DNA from: an uncultured Muribaculaceae bacterium
GTDB taxonomy: Bacteria; Bacteroidota; Bacteroidia; Bacteroidales; Muribaculaceae
Reading direction: 5' to 3'
NCBI GenBank assembly: GCA_947626355.1
Contig: CANQRV010000019.1
Location: 1-44,034 of the forward strand
Length of the DNA: 44,034 bases
The notes beneath the pieces are model-generated. The model had not been told where the DNA came from. It did no database searches and saw only the letters and a list, made by a program, of their open reading frames with translations. The translations under genes were made by a program, and so were the position numbers. Positions 33,342 to 40,937 of the stretch are shown piece after piece (the stretch's first letter is position 1; each line of letters opens with the position of its first letter).

Positions 33342-34823
33342 TCAGATAGTGCGGTGTGTCTCGTTGCCCTCCACGTAGATGGCGCTGAAGGGACGTGCCG
33401 GACAGAGGTTCTCGCAGGCGCCGCAGCCTATGCAGCGCTCGGTGTTGACCACCGGGATATGGAGCGACGCCGGATCGGCCGGGTCGACGGCCACCATCTG
33501 GATGGCGCCTGCGGGGCAGTGGCGCGCGCAGTTGCCACACTCCACGCCGTCGGTCAGCGGCACGCAGTTGGCCTTCACCCATACGGCGTGGCCGATCTGC
33601 ACCGAGCTCTTCTCCTCGCGGCTGATAGGCCGGATGGCGCCCGTGGGGCACACGTGGGAGCAGCGCGTGCATTCCGGACGGCAGTAGCCGCGCTCATACG
33701 ACGACTCCGGCTGCATAAGGCTCTCCGGGTCGGTAGAGGGGCGGAGCACTCCGTTGGGGCAGGCGCTCACGCAGAGCTGGCAGGACGTGCAGTGGCTCTC
33801 CAGATTGCGTATGCCCAGGGCTCCCGGCGGCACGATTTTCGTCTTGCGCACCGGTTTCTTCTTATCCTCGATCACGGCCAGGCCACCGTCTACTTTCTTC
33901 TCCGCGGCCTTCAGTCCGGCCGCTCCCGCCGTGGCGAGGGCCGTAACCACGAAGGTGCGCCGTCCGCCGTCGACAGCAGCGGCCACAGGCTTCTCCGATC
34001 GGCTGCCGAGGCGCGAGCGGTAGCTGATGGCGCCCTTGCTGCATTTGCCGATGCAGTCCATGCACGCCACGCAGCGCGTGTAGTCGATGGCGTGCTCTCT
34101 GACGTCGATACACGACGCCTTGCAGTTGCGCGAGCAGAGGCCGCAGTTGATGCATTTCTCAGTGTCGATCACGGGGCGCATGATGGAGTATTTCGACAGA
34201 TAGCCGAGCACTGTGCCCACGGGGCAGATGGTGTTGCAGTAGGTGCGCCCTCCGCGGAAGGCGAGCACCCCGAGTATCACGAGGGTGGCGATGGCCACTC
34301 CCAGCGTCAGGCCGCCGCGCAACCACACGTCGACGGTGTAGAAGGCGTAGCTGCCGTAGTGCTCCGCGAAGGAGGCCAGCAGGTTGTTGATGCCGTCCCA
34401 GGCCGGCGCCAGGATGCCCTGCGCTATGCGCCCGTAGGCGCTGTAGGGCGCCAGCAGCGCCACTATGATGCCGAGCCCGGCGGCTATCGACACCGCCATC
34501 ACCGCGAGCATCGTGAGGCGGAGCCACGTCAGCGCTCGCGAGTGGGTGTAGCGGTTTTTCTTCGCTTTCTTCCCCAGCCAGCCGAAGGCGTCCTGCATGA
34601 TGCCCAGCGGGCATATCACCGAGCAGTAGACGCGCCCCAGCAGCAGGGTCATGGCCACAAGCAGCACAATCACGCCCACATTGAGGGCGAGAAGCGCCGG
34701 CAGAAACTGTATCTTCGCCATCCATCCCAGATAGCGTTGAGCTGTCCCCGTGAAGTCGACAAACAGAAGGGTCACCATCACGATGCTGAGAATGGCAAGG
34801 GTCACTCTGATTTTTCGTAACAT
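33342..34823 (-). CDS. Membrane polyferredoxin: NapH-like part joined to a Tat-signalled 4Fe-4S part
   Basis: Protein of 493 aa from ATG 34823. Residues 1-190 hold four to five membrane helices with two CxxxCP motifs (YCSVICPLG, YCNTICPVG), as in NapH/NosR/CcoG-type proteins. Two ferredoxin clusters follow (CINCGLCSRNC, CVACMDCIGKC). Near residue 287 comes a second twin-arginine signal (GGRRTFVVTALATAGAAGLKAA) inside the chain. After it are four further Cys-rich sites (CTSCQLCVSACP, CTRCSHVCPTG, CGNCARHCP, CIGCGACENLCP). This looks like NapH fused to a NapG-like exported ferredoxin. If the internal signal is used, the second half lies outside the membrane and electrons could pass across it. 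It is the first gene of the tat operon. Confidence 0.85.
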   Translation of the reverse strand: MLRKIRVTLAILSIVMVTLLFVDFTGTAQRYLGWMAKIQFLPALLALNVGVIVLLVAMTLLLGRVYCSVICPLGIMQDAFGWLGKKAKKNRYTHSRALTWLRLTMLAVMAVSIAAGLGIIVALLAPYSAYGRIAQGILAPAWDGINNLLASFAEHYGSYAFYTVDVWLRGGLTLGVAIATLVILGVLAFRGGRTYCNTICPVGTVLGYLSKYSIMRPVIDTEKCINCGLCSRNCKASCIDVREHAIDYTRCVACMDCIGKCSKGAISYRSRLGSRSEKPVAAAVDGGRRTFVVTALATAGAAGLKAAEKKVDGGLAVIEDKKKPVRKTKIVPPGALGIRNLESHCTSCQLCVSACPNGVLRPSTDPESLMQPESSYERGYCRPECTRCSHVCPTGAIRPISREEKSSVQIGHAVWVKANCVPLTDGVECGNCARHCPAGAIQMVAVDPADPASLHIPVVNTERCIGCGACENLCPARPFSAIYVEGNETHRTI

Positions 34824-34877
34824 AAGTCTGTTGCTGTTGATGTTGGTCAGGTTTGGTATGAAAATCGCTTTCGGTTG

Positions 34878-34908
34878 CAAATTTAATCCTTATTCCGCAA
34901 TTCTCAAA
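34878..34908 (-). promoter_or_regulatory. Promoter of the Fe-S/AKR/tatAC operon
   Basis: On the minus strand, TTTG (34908-34905), a 19-bp spacer and TAAATTTG (34885-34878), an exact consensus match. Transcription would start near 34872, about 50 nt before ATG 34823. This also argues against the upstream in-frame ATG at 34880, which lies inside the -7 box. Confidence 0.75.
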
Positions 34909-35030
34909 TACCAATTTCCCCGACACATTTATCTTTTTTACCGCTGCAATCGTTTTTTCTCAGTAAAATATCCGCAACATACATCCTTCATCTCCGTTAT
35001 CTGTTAAAATGATGCCGCTAAGATAATCTC

Positions 35031-35063
35031 GCCTGTAGGGACATGCCTCCGGCATGTTTCCCC
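35031..35063. repeat. Dispersed hairpin repeat, copy 2
   Basis: Identical over 33 nt to 30687-30719. It lies in the 282-nt gap between the divergent tat operon and NUDIX gene. The rest of this gap (34909-35105) shows no other clear element; the plus strand has a weak TATCTTTT at 34930 that could serve the NUDIX gene. Confidence 0.75.
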
Positions 35064-35105
35064 GCCGCCCCGAGGATATTATCTCACCCCAACCCTACCG
35101 ACAAT

Positions 35106-35684
35106 ATGGACCACAACGACATTAACGCAAATCCCGCCTCCGACCCGCTGGCATGGAAAACCCTCAGGAGCGAGACCATCATCTCCCGACCCCCATGGCT
35201 CACCGTGCGCCACGACGCCGTAGAGCTTCCCGACGGCCGCGTCAATCCCGACTTCTATGTGCTCGAATATCCCGACTGGGTCAATGTCATCGCCATCACC
35301 GACAAAGGTGAGTTCGTGATGGAGCTCCAATACCGCTACGGCATACGCCGCACCTGCTACGAGATATGCGCCGGAGTCATGGAGAAAGGGGAGACCCCCG
35401 AGCAGGCCGCCCGCCGCGAGCTCGAGGAGGAGACCGGATACACCGGCGGCGTGTGGACCCACCTCATGTCGGTCTCCGGCAACGCCAGCACCACCTCCAA
35501 CCTCACCCACTGCTTCCTCGCCACCGGAGTCACTCCTTCCGGGAGCCGTCATCTTGACGCCACCGAAGATATCTCCGTAGTGCTCATGTCGGAGGCCGAA
35601 GTCTTCGACCTCCTCATGAGAGACGAGGTGAAACAAAGCCTCATGGCCGCCCCCCTCTGGAAATACTTCGCCCTCCGCCGCTGA
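35106..35684 (+). CDS. NUDIX hydrolase, ADP-ribose pyrophosphatase-like
   Basis: Protein of 192 aa. The full NUDIX box (GX5EX7REUXEEXGU) is visible in GVMEKGETPEQAARRELEEETGY near residue 100. The preceding WLTVRHDAVELPDGR and DWVNVIAITDKGEFVMELQYRYG match the ADP-sugar pyrophosphatase (NudF-like) subgroup. It would split ADP-ribose or a similar nucleotide sugar into AMP and a sugar phosphate using Mg2+. The substrate is uncertain. The start at 35106 was preferred over 35043, which lies inside the dispersed repeat. Confidence 0.9.
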   Translation: MDHNDINANPASDPLAWKTLRSETIISRPPWLTVRHDAVELPDGRVNPDFYVLEYPDWVNVIAITDKGEFVMELQYRYGIRRTCYEICAGVMEKGETPEQAARRELEEETGYTGGVWTHLMSVSGNASTTSNLTHCFLATGVTPSGSRHLDATEDISVVLMSEAEVFDLLMRDEVKQSLMAAPLWKYFALRR

Positions 35685-35743
35685 GCTCCCGTCAGGCTTC
35701 TTCATTATACCGCTACGCTTATCGGCTTATCGAGCTTTTTTAT

Positions 35744-35751
35744 TAATTTTG
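35744..35751 (+). promoter_or_regulatory. -7 box of the MgtC-family gene, predicted leaderless start
   Basis: TAATTTTG (35744-35751), then CGGC and ATG 35756. Same 4-nt gap as at three other genes in this window. No -33 TTTG is evident. Confidence 0.45.
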
Positions 35752-35755
35752 CGGC

Positions 35756-36481
35756 ATGATCCAGCTTTTCGAGCAATTTGTAGAGAATATCAATTCGCTT
35801 GAGGTCAATATGACCAACAGCCTCTTCCGCCTCATCCTCAGCATGCTGCTCGGCATCATGGTCGGTGCCGAGCGCAAGCGCAAGGGGCAGATAGCCGGCA
35901 TACGCACCTTCTCCCTCATCTCGATGGGAGCATGCCTCGCCATGCTCCTATCCATCTACGTCCCCCAGGTGTATCTCGGCCTCAAGAACGGCGACCCCGG
36001 GCGTATCGCCGCCCAGGTGATCACAGGCATAGGCTTCATCGGCGGCGGCACGATGATCCACATGAAGGGCGCCGTCAGGGGCCTTACCACCGCCGCCGGC
36101 ATCTGGATGACCGCCATCATCGGAATGGCCGTGGGCATCGGCATGTATCTCATATCGATCGGCGCCACGCTCCTCATTCTGCTGACACTCGTCAGCTTCG
36201 AGCAGTATGAGAAGCGCCGCCGCCTCGGCCAGGAGTCGAAGGTGGTGAGCCTGAAGGTCGACGGCATCCTCGACAACATCGACGCCTACCGCCGGGTGCT
36301 CGACAGCAACGACGTACACCTCTCCACCTTCTACGTGGAATACGACTACGAGCACAACCTCACCGACATCAACTTCATGGTGCTCGTCCACGCCTATTCC
36401 GACCTGCTTCCGGTGCTCCGTCAGCTCGGGGAGGTAGCCCCGACGCGGAGGCTTACCCTCTCCAGCCAGCTCGACATATGA
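35756..36481 (+). CDS. MgtC/SapB family membrane protein
   Basis: Protein of 241 aa. The family core is present: LSMLLGIMVGAERKRKGQIAGIRTFSLISMGACL, then VITGIGFIGGGTMI and the VRGLTTAAGIWMTAIIGMAVGIG block, giving four to five helices. A cytoplasmic ACT-like C-terminal domain follows from about 155. MgtC proteins help bacteria survive low Mg2+ or inside macrophages and regulate ATP synthase in Salmonella; members outside pathogens have unclear roles. Start 35756 follows the -7 box by 4 nt. An internal ATG at 35810, preceded by GAGG, is the main alternative. Confidence 0.9.
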   Translation: MIQLFEQFVENINSLEVNMTNSLFRLILSMLLGIMVGAERKRKGQIAGIRTFSLISMGACLAMLLSIYVPQVYLGLKNGDPGRIAAQVITGIGFIGGGTMIHMKGAVRGLTTAAGIWMTAIIGMAVGIGMYLISIGATLLILLTLVSFEQYEKRRRLGQESKVVSLKVDGILDNIDAYRRVLDSNDVHLSTFYVEYDYEHNLTDINFMVLVHAYSDLLPVLRQLGEVAPTRRLTLSSQLDI

Positions 36482-36513
36482 AGAGGCGTGGCCGGCCGGG
36501 CCACGCCTCTTCA
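36479..36513. terminator. Bidirectional terminator between mgtC-like and ABC permease genes
   Basis: 15-bp perfect stem, TGAAGAGGCGTGGCC (36479-36493) with GGCCACGCCTCTTCA (36499-36513), loop GGCCG. The left arm begins with the stop codon of the MgtC-family gene; the opposite gene ends at 36528. Confidence 0.75.
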
Positions 36514-36527
36514 GTTGAAGCGATGCG

Positions 36528-38888
36528 TCACTCGTCGCGCAGATGGTCCACCGGGTCGCTGCTCGCCACACTGTAGCTGTTGAGCGCCACCACTCCGGCG
36601 ATGAGCGCCAGCAGAGCCACCAGGCATAGCGCCATCACAGCCGGCGAGAGCGACACCTGGTCGGTGAACTGCGACAGCCACCGCCGCCCCACCAGCCATG
36701 CCGCGGCGCCTCCCGCAATGAGCGACGGGAGCGCAATTACAATCACATCCTTGCAGAACAGCCGCACGATCGCCCCGGCGCCGGTGCCCGTCACCTTCCT
36801 CACCGCTATCTCCTTGGCGCGCCGCTGCACCTCGTCGGCGGTATAGCCTACGAGCCCCGTCAGCGCTATCACCAGGATGGCGATGCCGATGATGCCCACG
36901 GCCGTGCCGAAGTTCCTCACCGTCGCAGTCATGCTCTCCACACGTCCCTTGAAGGGAGTGATGTAGAGCTCCTTGTCGGTCACCACCCGCTCCAGCGTCT
37001 GCTGCGCCTCGCGGAGGGCCTCCGGCGTCAGTCTGTCGAAACGGATGTAGAGGGTGCCCATGATCTCGTTAGTGGGGAAGAGCACCGCCGCGCGCATGTC
37101 GGCGTTCTGCGCCTCGAAGCCGCCGCGCCTCATCTCTCCGACTACGCCGGCCACCGTGAACTCGCTGCTCCCGTCGAAGCCGTGCTCCGTGATGTTGAAC
37201 CGCTCTCCCGCGGCGTCGGCCACATCCTTTCCCGACAGGCGCGAGAGCACACCGGCGAAGCGGCTGTCTACCAGCACCTCGCGCGATATGGAATCTGACT
37301 CCATGTCGAAATTGCGCCCCGACTCGAGCTTCATGCTGAGCACGTGGAGGATCTCGGGATTCACTGAGTAGTAGTCGGCGACGTTGATCTGTGTGTAGGG
37401 GTCGTCGAGCCATACGTTGTTGCCGGAGCACGGGAGCGTGAAGTCCTGATAGGCGGAGGCCACCCCCTCCACGCTTCCGAGTCGCCGCAGCTCCTCCACG
37501 AGGGTGGCGCGACGCGTTACATCGACGCCGTAGAGCTCCACGATTCCTATATTGTCATAGTCGTAGCCGAGGTGGTAGCCCGCCACGAGGCGGTATTGCC
37601 GCGCCACGAGGCTTAGCAGGCACACAAGCATTCCGGAGGCCGCGAACTGCACCACGAGGAGCGCCTTCTTCCAGAGGCGCCGGCTGCGCACGTCGCCGCG
37701 GAAGGCCGAGGCCACCGGGGTGCGGCAGTACATCCACGCCGGTATGGCGCCGGTCACCAGAAGCAGCGCCAGACATACCGCGCCTTCAAGAGCCCATACC
37801 CTTCTGTCGGCCAGCAATACGGCCGGGCCATATCCAAGCAGCCTCTCGATGAGGGCCGGAAAGCAGAAGAGGAGCAGCAGCGCCAGCGCCGCCGCCACGG
37901 CGATGAAGAGCACGCTCTCGCCCATCACCATCCCGAAGATGCGCAGGTTGCCCGTGCCGTAGCATTTCCTCACGGCCATCTCGCGGCTCCGCGCTCCCAT
38001 CTGACCGATGGTGAGCAGCAGGTAGTTGAGTGCTGCGCACATCAGCATCACCACTGCCAGCAGCCCCAGCATCCACATCATCGACCTCACTCCGGGCTGC
38101 TGCATGTGGAAGCCGGAGAGCTGCCGCAGATGGATGTCGAAATGGAGCGCCTCCAGAGCCTCGCGGTCGTAGTTGTCGGCCAGCATCTTCTCTATGGCCT
38201 GACGGGTGTCGTCGGCCGACGTGCCGGGAGCGAGACGCACCAGGGTGTTATACAAGTCGTTGCCCATCATGTTCTCCCGGCCGTCGTAGGTGAATTTTGC
38301 GATTGTAGGCATGGAGACATACACGGCGTTGGACATGCAGGAGTTGGCGGGGAAGTCCTCGTAGACGCCTCCGACCGTAAGGTGGTAGCCGGCCATATCC
38401 TCGTTGCCCAGCCGCGTTCCCATAGCCCCTTCGCCGATCTTCTCGGCCAAAGACCGGGGAATCATCGCCATGTCCTCAACCTGCAGCGCCTCATGTGGAT
38501 TTCCTTCCAGCACCTTCGTCATTGTCACGCTGAACATCGAGCTGTCGGCAAGTGCGAGCCCCTCGGCCTGCAGGATGCGCCCGTCTTCGGTGGTGAGCTT
38601 TATGTCGTCGCTGAGCTGCACTATACGCGCAATGCGCTCCACCTGGGGCACATAGCGCTCAAGGGCCGTCCCTATGCCTCCCGGCACACGGGGATATTCC
38701 TTGTACTCTCCGTCTTGTTCGAGGCTTTCAGTAGCGATATAGAGCCTTTCATGCTCCGGATAGCAGGTGTCGTAGGTCTGCTCGAAATAAATCTTGGCCA
38801 CAAGCAGCAGTCCCACGGCGAGCCCGGCGGTGAGACACACTGTCTTCACCACGTCGCGCCGCATCTCTGTCGGTGATATCCTTCTCAT
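36528..38888 (-). CDS. ABC transporter permease, MacB/FtsX type (two FtsX units)
   Basis: Protein of 786 aa. The first helix (VCLTAGLAVGLLLVAKIYF) is followed by a large periplasmic MacB-PCD-like domain, then three helices with the FtsX signature (MGARSREMAVRKCYGTGN). The pattern repeats: helix near 425, a second periplasmic domain, and the final FtsX unit (RRAKEIAVRKVTGTGAGAIVRLFCKD). This doubled layout is typical of Bacteroidetes exporters. It overlaps nothing but sits 2 nt after the ATPase gene and forms a complete tripartite exporter with the next three genes. The cargo is unknown; peptides, lipids or antimicrobial compounds are possible. Confidence 0.9.
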   Translation of the reverse strand: MRRISPTEMRRDVVKTVCLTAGLAVGLLLVAKIYFEQTYDTCYPEHERLYIATESLEQDGEYKEYPRVPGGIGTALERYVPQVERIARIVQLSDDIKLTTEDGRILQAEGLALADSSMFSVTMTKVLEGNPHEALQVEDMAMIPRSLAEKIGEGAMGTRLGNEDMAGYHLTVGGVYEDFPANSCMSNAVYVSMPTIAKFTYDGRENMMGNDLYNTLVRLAPGTSADDTRQAIEKMLADNYDREALEALHFDIHLRQLSGFHMQQPGVRSMMWMLGLLAVVMLMCAALNYLLLTIGQMGARSREMAVRKCYGTGNLRIFGMVMGESVLFIAVAAALALLLLFCFPALIERLLGYGPAVLLADRRVWALEGAVCLALLLVTGAIPAWMYCRTPVASAFRGDVRSRRLWKKALLVVQFAASGMLVCLLSLVARQYRLVAGYHLGYDYDNIGIVELYGVDVTRRATLVEELRRLGSVEGVASAYQDFTLPCSGNNVWLDDPYTQINVADYYSVNPEILHVLSMKLESGRNFDMESDSISREVLVDSRFAGVLSRLSGKDVADAAGERFNITEHGFDGSSEFTVAGVVGEMRRGGFEAQNADMRAAVLFPTNEIMGTLYIRFDRLTPEALREAQQTLERVVTDKELYITPFKGRVESMTATVRNFGTAVGIIGIAILVIALTGLVGYTADEVQRRAKEIAVRKVTGTGAGAIVRLFCKDVIVIALPSLIAGGAAAWLVGRRWLSQFTDQVSLSPAVMALCLVALLALIAGVVALNSYSVASSDPVDHLRDE

Positions 38889-38890
38889 GG

Positions 38891-39574
38891 CTACATCCTG
38901 TCGTTGAGGTTCTCCACGACCTGGCCGTCGAAGAGGTTGATGATATAGTCGGCGTTCTGGGCGTCCTTGTGGGAGTGGGTCACCATCACTATAGTGGCTC
39001 CGTCGCGGTGTAGGCCGGTGAGGATCTCCATCACCTCCGAGCCGTTGCGCGAGTCGAGGTTGCCAGTAGGCTCGTCGGCGAGGATGAGCCCCGGCCTGCC
39101 CACGATGGCTCTCGCGATGGCCGCGCGCTGCTGCTGGCCGCCCGAGAGCTGGCGGGGGTAGTGGCCCGCGCGGTGGGCGATTCCGATGCGCGTCATGGCC
39201 TCTTCCACGCGCCGGTTGCGCTCGGCCCGGCTGAGGTCGAGGTTGGTGAGCGGAAGCATGATGTTGTCTCTCACTGTCATCGTGTCGATGAGGTTGAACG
39301 ACTGGAAGATGAATCCTATCTTCCCCTTGCGGAGCGCCGTGCGTTCGCGTTCCTTGAGCCGGGCCGCCTCCACGCCGTCGAGAAGATAGCTTCCCGATGT
39401 GGGGCTGTCGAGCAGCCCGAGGATATTGAGCAGCGTCGACTTGCCACAGCCCGAGGGACCCATCACCGCCACGAAGTCGCCGTCGTGGATGGTGAGCGAC
39501 ACATTATGCAGCGCCGAGGTGCGCACGCTGTCGGTGGTGAACACCTTGCAGATGTCTTTTGCTTCGATTTCCAT
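38891..39574 (-). CDS. ABC transporter ATP-binding protein, MacB/LolD type
   Basis: Protein of 227 aa. All ABC motifs are present: Walker A GPSGCGKST near residue 39, Q-loop FQSFNLID, signature LSGGQQQR near 145, Walker B LILADEPTGNLDS, and H-loop MVTHSHK. The sequence belongs to the LolD/MacB subfamily (MEIEAKDICKVFTTDSVRTSALHNVSL has the typical start). It powers the adjacent FtsX permease. The 106-nt gap to the adaptor gene is AT-rich with TATAAGA/TTATAAT-like repeats. Confidence 0.95.
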   Translation of the reverse strand: MEIEAKDICKVFTTDSVRTSALHNVSLTIHDGDFVAVMGPSGCGKSTLLNILGLLDSPTSGSYLLDGVEAARLKERERTALRKGKIGFIFQSFNLIDTMTVRDNIMLPLTNLDLSRAERNRRVEEAMTRIGIAHRAGHYPRQLSGGQQQRAAIARAIVGRPGLILADEPTGNLDSRNGSEVMEILTGLHRDGATIVMVTHSHKDAQNADYIINLFDGQVVENLNDRM

Positions 39575-39680
39575 ATTATAGTGTTTTTGTTATCTGTCGG
39601 TCAGTATAAGATTTATAATCCATATAAGACTTATAATTATAAGCTTGACTCTTCACTCTTCACTCTTGGCGCGAAGCGCC
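39575..39680 (-). other. AT-rich intergenic gap with a small hairpin
   Basis: Holds a GGCGC-GAA-GCGCC hairpin (39668-39680) at the 3' end of the adaptor gene, a short CTCTTCA repeat (39650-39666), and an AT-rich block with repeated TATAAGA/TTATAAT. It could hold a weak terminator or internal promoter within the exporter operon; no clear Bacteroidetes promoter is visible. Confidence 0.35.
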
Positions 39681-40934
39681 TCAGCCGCCTCTGATCTCCA
39701 GCCGCTTCGCGTCGCCGTATTCCTGGTACGAGCCCACTATCACGCGCTCGCCCGGCTCAAGGCCGCCGGTCACCTCATAATAGCGCTGGTTCTGGCGCCC
39801 TATGGTGATCTCGCGGCGTGTCGCGCTCTTCCCGTCGGGAGCCACCACGAAGATCCAGCGGCCACCCGTCACGTTGAAAAACGACCCCCTGGGTATCAGC
39901 AGCGCTTCCGATGACTCCCCGAGCCGGAGGTCTACGGGATAGTTCTGCCCCACGCGGATGTTGGCCGGGAGCGCCGACACAATCGACAGGTCGGCCTTGA
40001 AGCGTCCTTTGTCCACCTCCGGATACACCTTGGCCACGCGCAGCGCCACCGTGTCGCGTCCGCGCACCGCCTTTCCCTCCTGCCCCGTGGCTACGCGGTC
40101 GATGTAGTGCTCGTCGACCATCACCTGCACCTTGTAGCCGCCGAGCGTGTTGATCTGCCCCAGCTGCTGCCCGGCGGTGATGCTCTGCCCGAGCTCCACG
40201 TCGAGGCGTCCGAGCTGGCCGCCGCGCGGCGCCCTGACATTGAGGTTGTCGCTGCGGCGGCGCACGAGCATCATGTTTTCCTGCATGTTGCGCAGGCTCT
40301 CGCGCATATTGCCCACCTGCACCGCGCGGTAGAGGGAGTCCTGGCGCTCGCGGCTCTCGAGCAGGCGCAGGCTCTCTGCGGCGAGCCGGTAGTCTTCGTC
40401 GGCCTTCAGCCACTCCTCGCGGGGAGTCAGTTTCTCCTCGTAGAGTGTCTTCTGGCGGTCGCGGTCGCGCTTCCTGCGCTGCATCTCCATTCGGGCGGCG
40501 AGGATGTCGCGGCGTATCTGGAGTCGCTCCTTCTCCATGGCGAGCTCCGTGTCGCGCAGCATGTTCTCGCGCTCGGCGAGCTGCGACTCCGAGCTGAGGA
40601 TCTCCTGACGCAGGTCGGGATTGCTGAGGGTGAGTATGATGTCGCCCTCGCTCACCGTCGCGCCCTCCTCCACGTATATACGCTCCACGATGCCCCCCTC
40701 GCGGGCCGGCAGCTGCACGCTCACGGCGCTCTCCACCGTCCCGCTGAGGCGTATGTAGTCGTCGAAGACGCCGCGCCGGGCGGTAGCCGTCAGCAGCCCG
40801 TCGGCGTCAGTGGTGTAGCTCGCCCCTTTCGGCGCCGTGAGCGCCCATATCAGCAGTCCGGCGAGCGCCGCGCAGCCGGCTATGGCCGCCACCCGCCCCT
40901 TTGTGAGTCTCTTCGGTCTGATCGCTGTGTCCAT
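39681..40934 (-). CDS. Efflux periplasmic adaptor (HlyD/MacA family)
   Basis: Protein of 417 aa. A single N-terminal membrane anchor (VAAIAGCAALAGLLIWALTA) comes first, then a lipoyl half-motif (GTVESAVSVQLPAREGGIVERIYVEEGATVSEGDIIL). A long coiled-coil hairpin (about 105-235), the second lipoyl half (NLNVRAPRGGQLGRLDVELGQSITAGQQL) and beta-barrel domains (ending DGKSATRREITIGRQNQRYYEVTGGLEPGERVI) follow. It would bridge the inner-membrane ABC permease to the TolC channel. It starts 3 nt after the TolC stop codon. Confidence 0.93.
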   Translation of the reverse strand: MDTAIRPKRLTKGRVAAIAGCAALAGLLIWALTAPKGASYTTDADGLLTATARRGVFDDYIRLSGTVESAVSVQLPAREGGIVERIYVEEGATVSEGDIILTLSNPDLRQEILSSESQLAERENMLRDTELAMEKERLQIRRDILAARMEMQRRKRDRDRQKTLYEEKLTPREEWLKADEDYRLAAESLRLLESRERQDSLYRAVQVGNMRESLRNMQENMMLVRRRSDNLNVRAPRGGQLGRLDVELGQSITAGQQLGQINTLGGYKVQVMVDEHYIDRVATGQEGKAVRGRDTVALRVAKVYPEVDKGRFKADLSIVSALPANIRVGQNYPVDLRLGESSEALLIPRGSFFNVTGGRWIFVVAPDGKSATRREITIGRQNQRYYEVTGGLEPGERVIVGSYQEYGDAKRLEIRGG

Positions 40935-40937
40935 TTC

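Noticed and set aside
33315..34820. A 501-codon plus-strand frame opposite the polyferredoxin
   Set aside because: Antisense shadow of a cysteine-rich gene; no domain recognisable.
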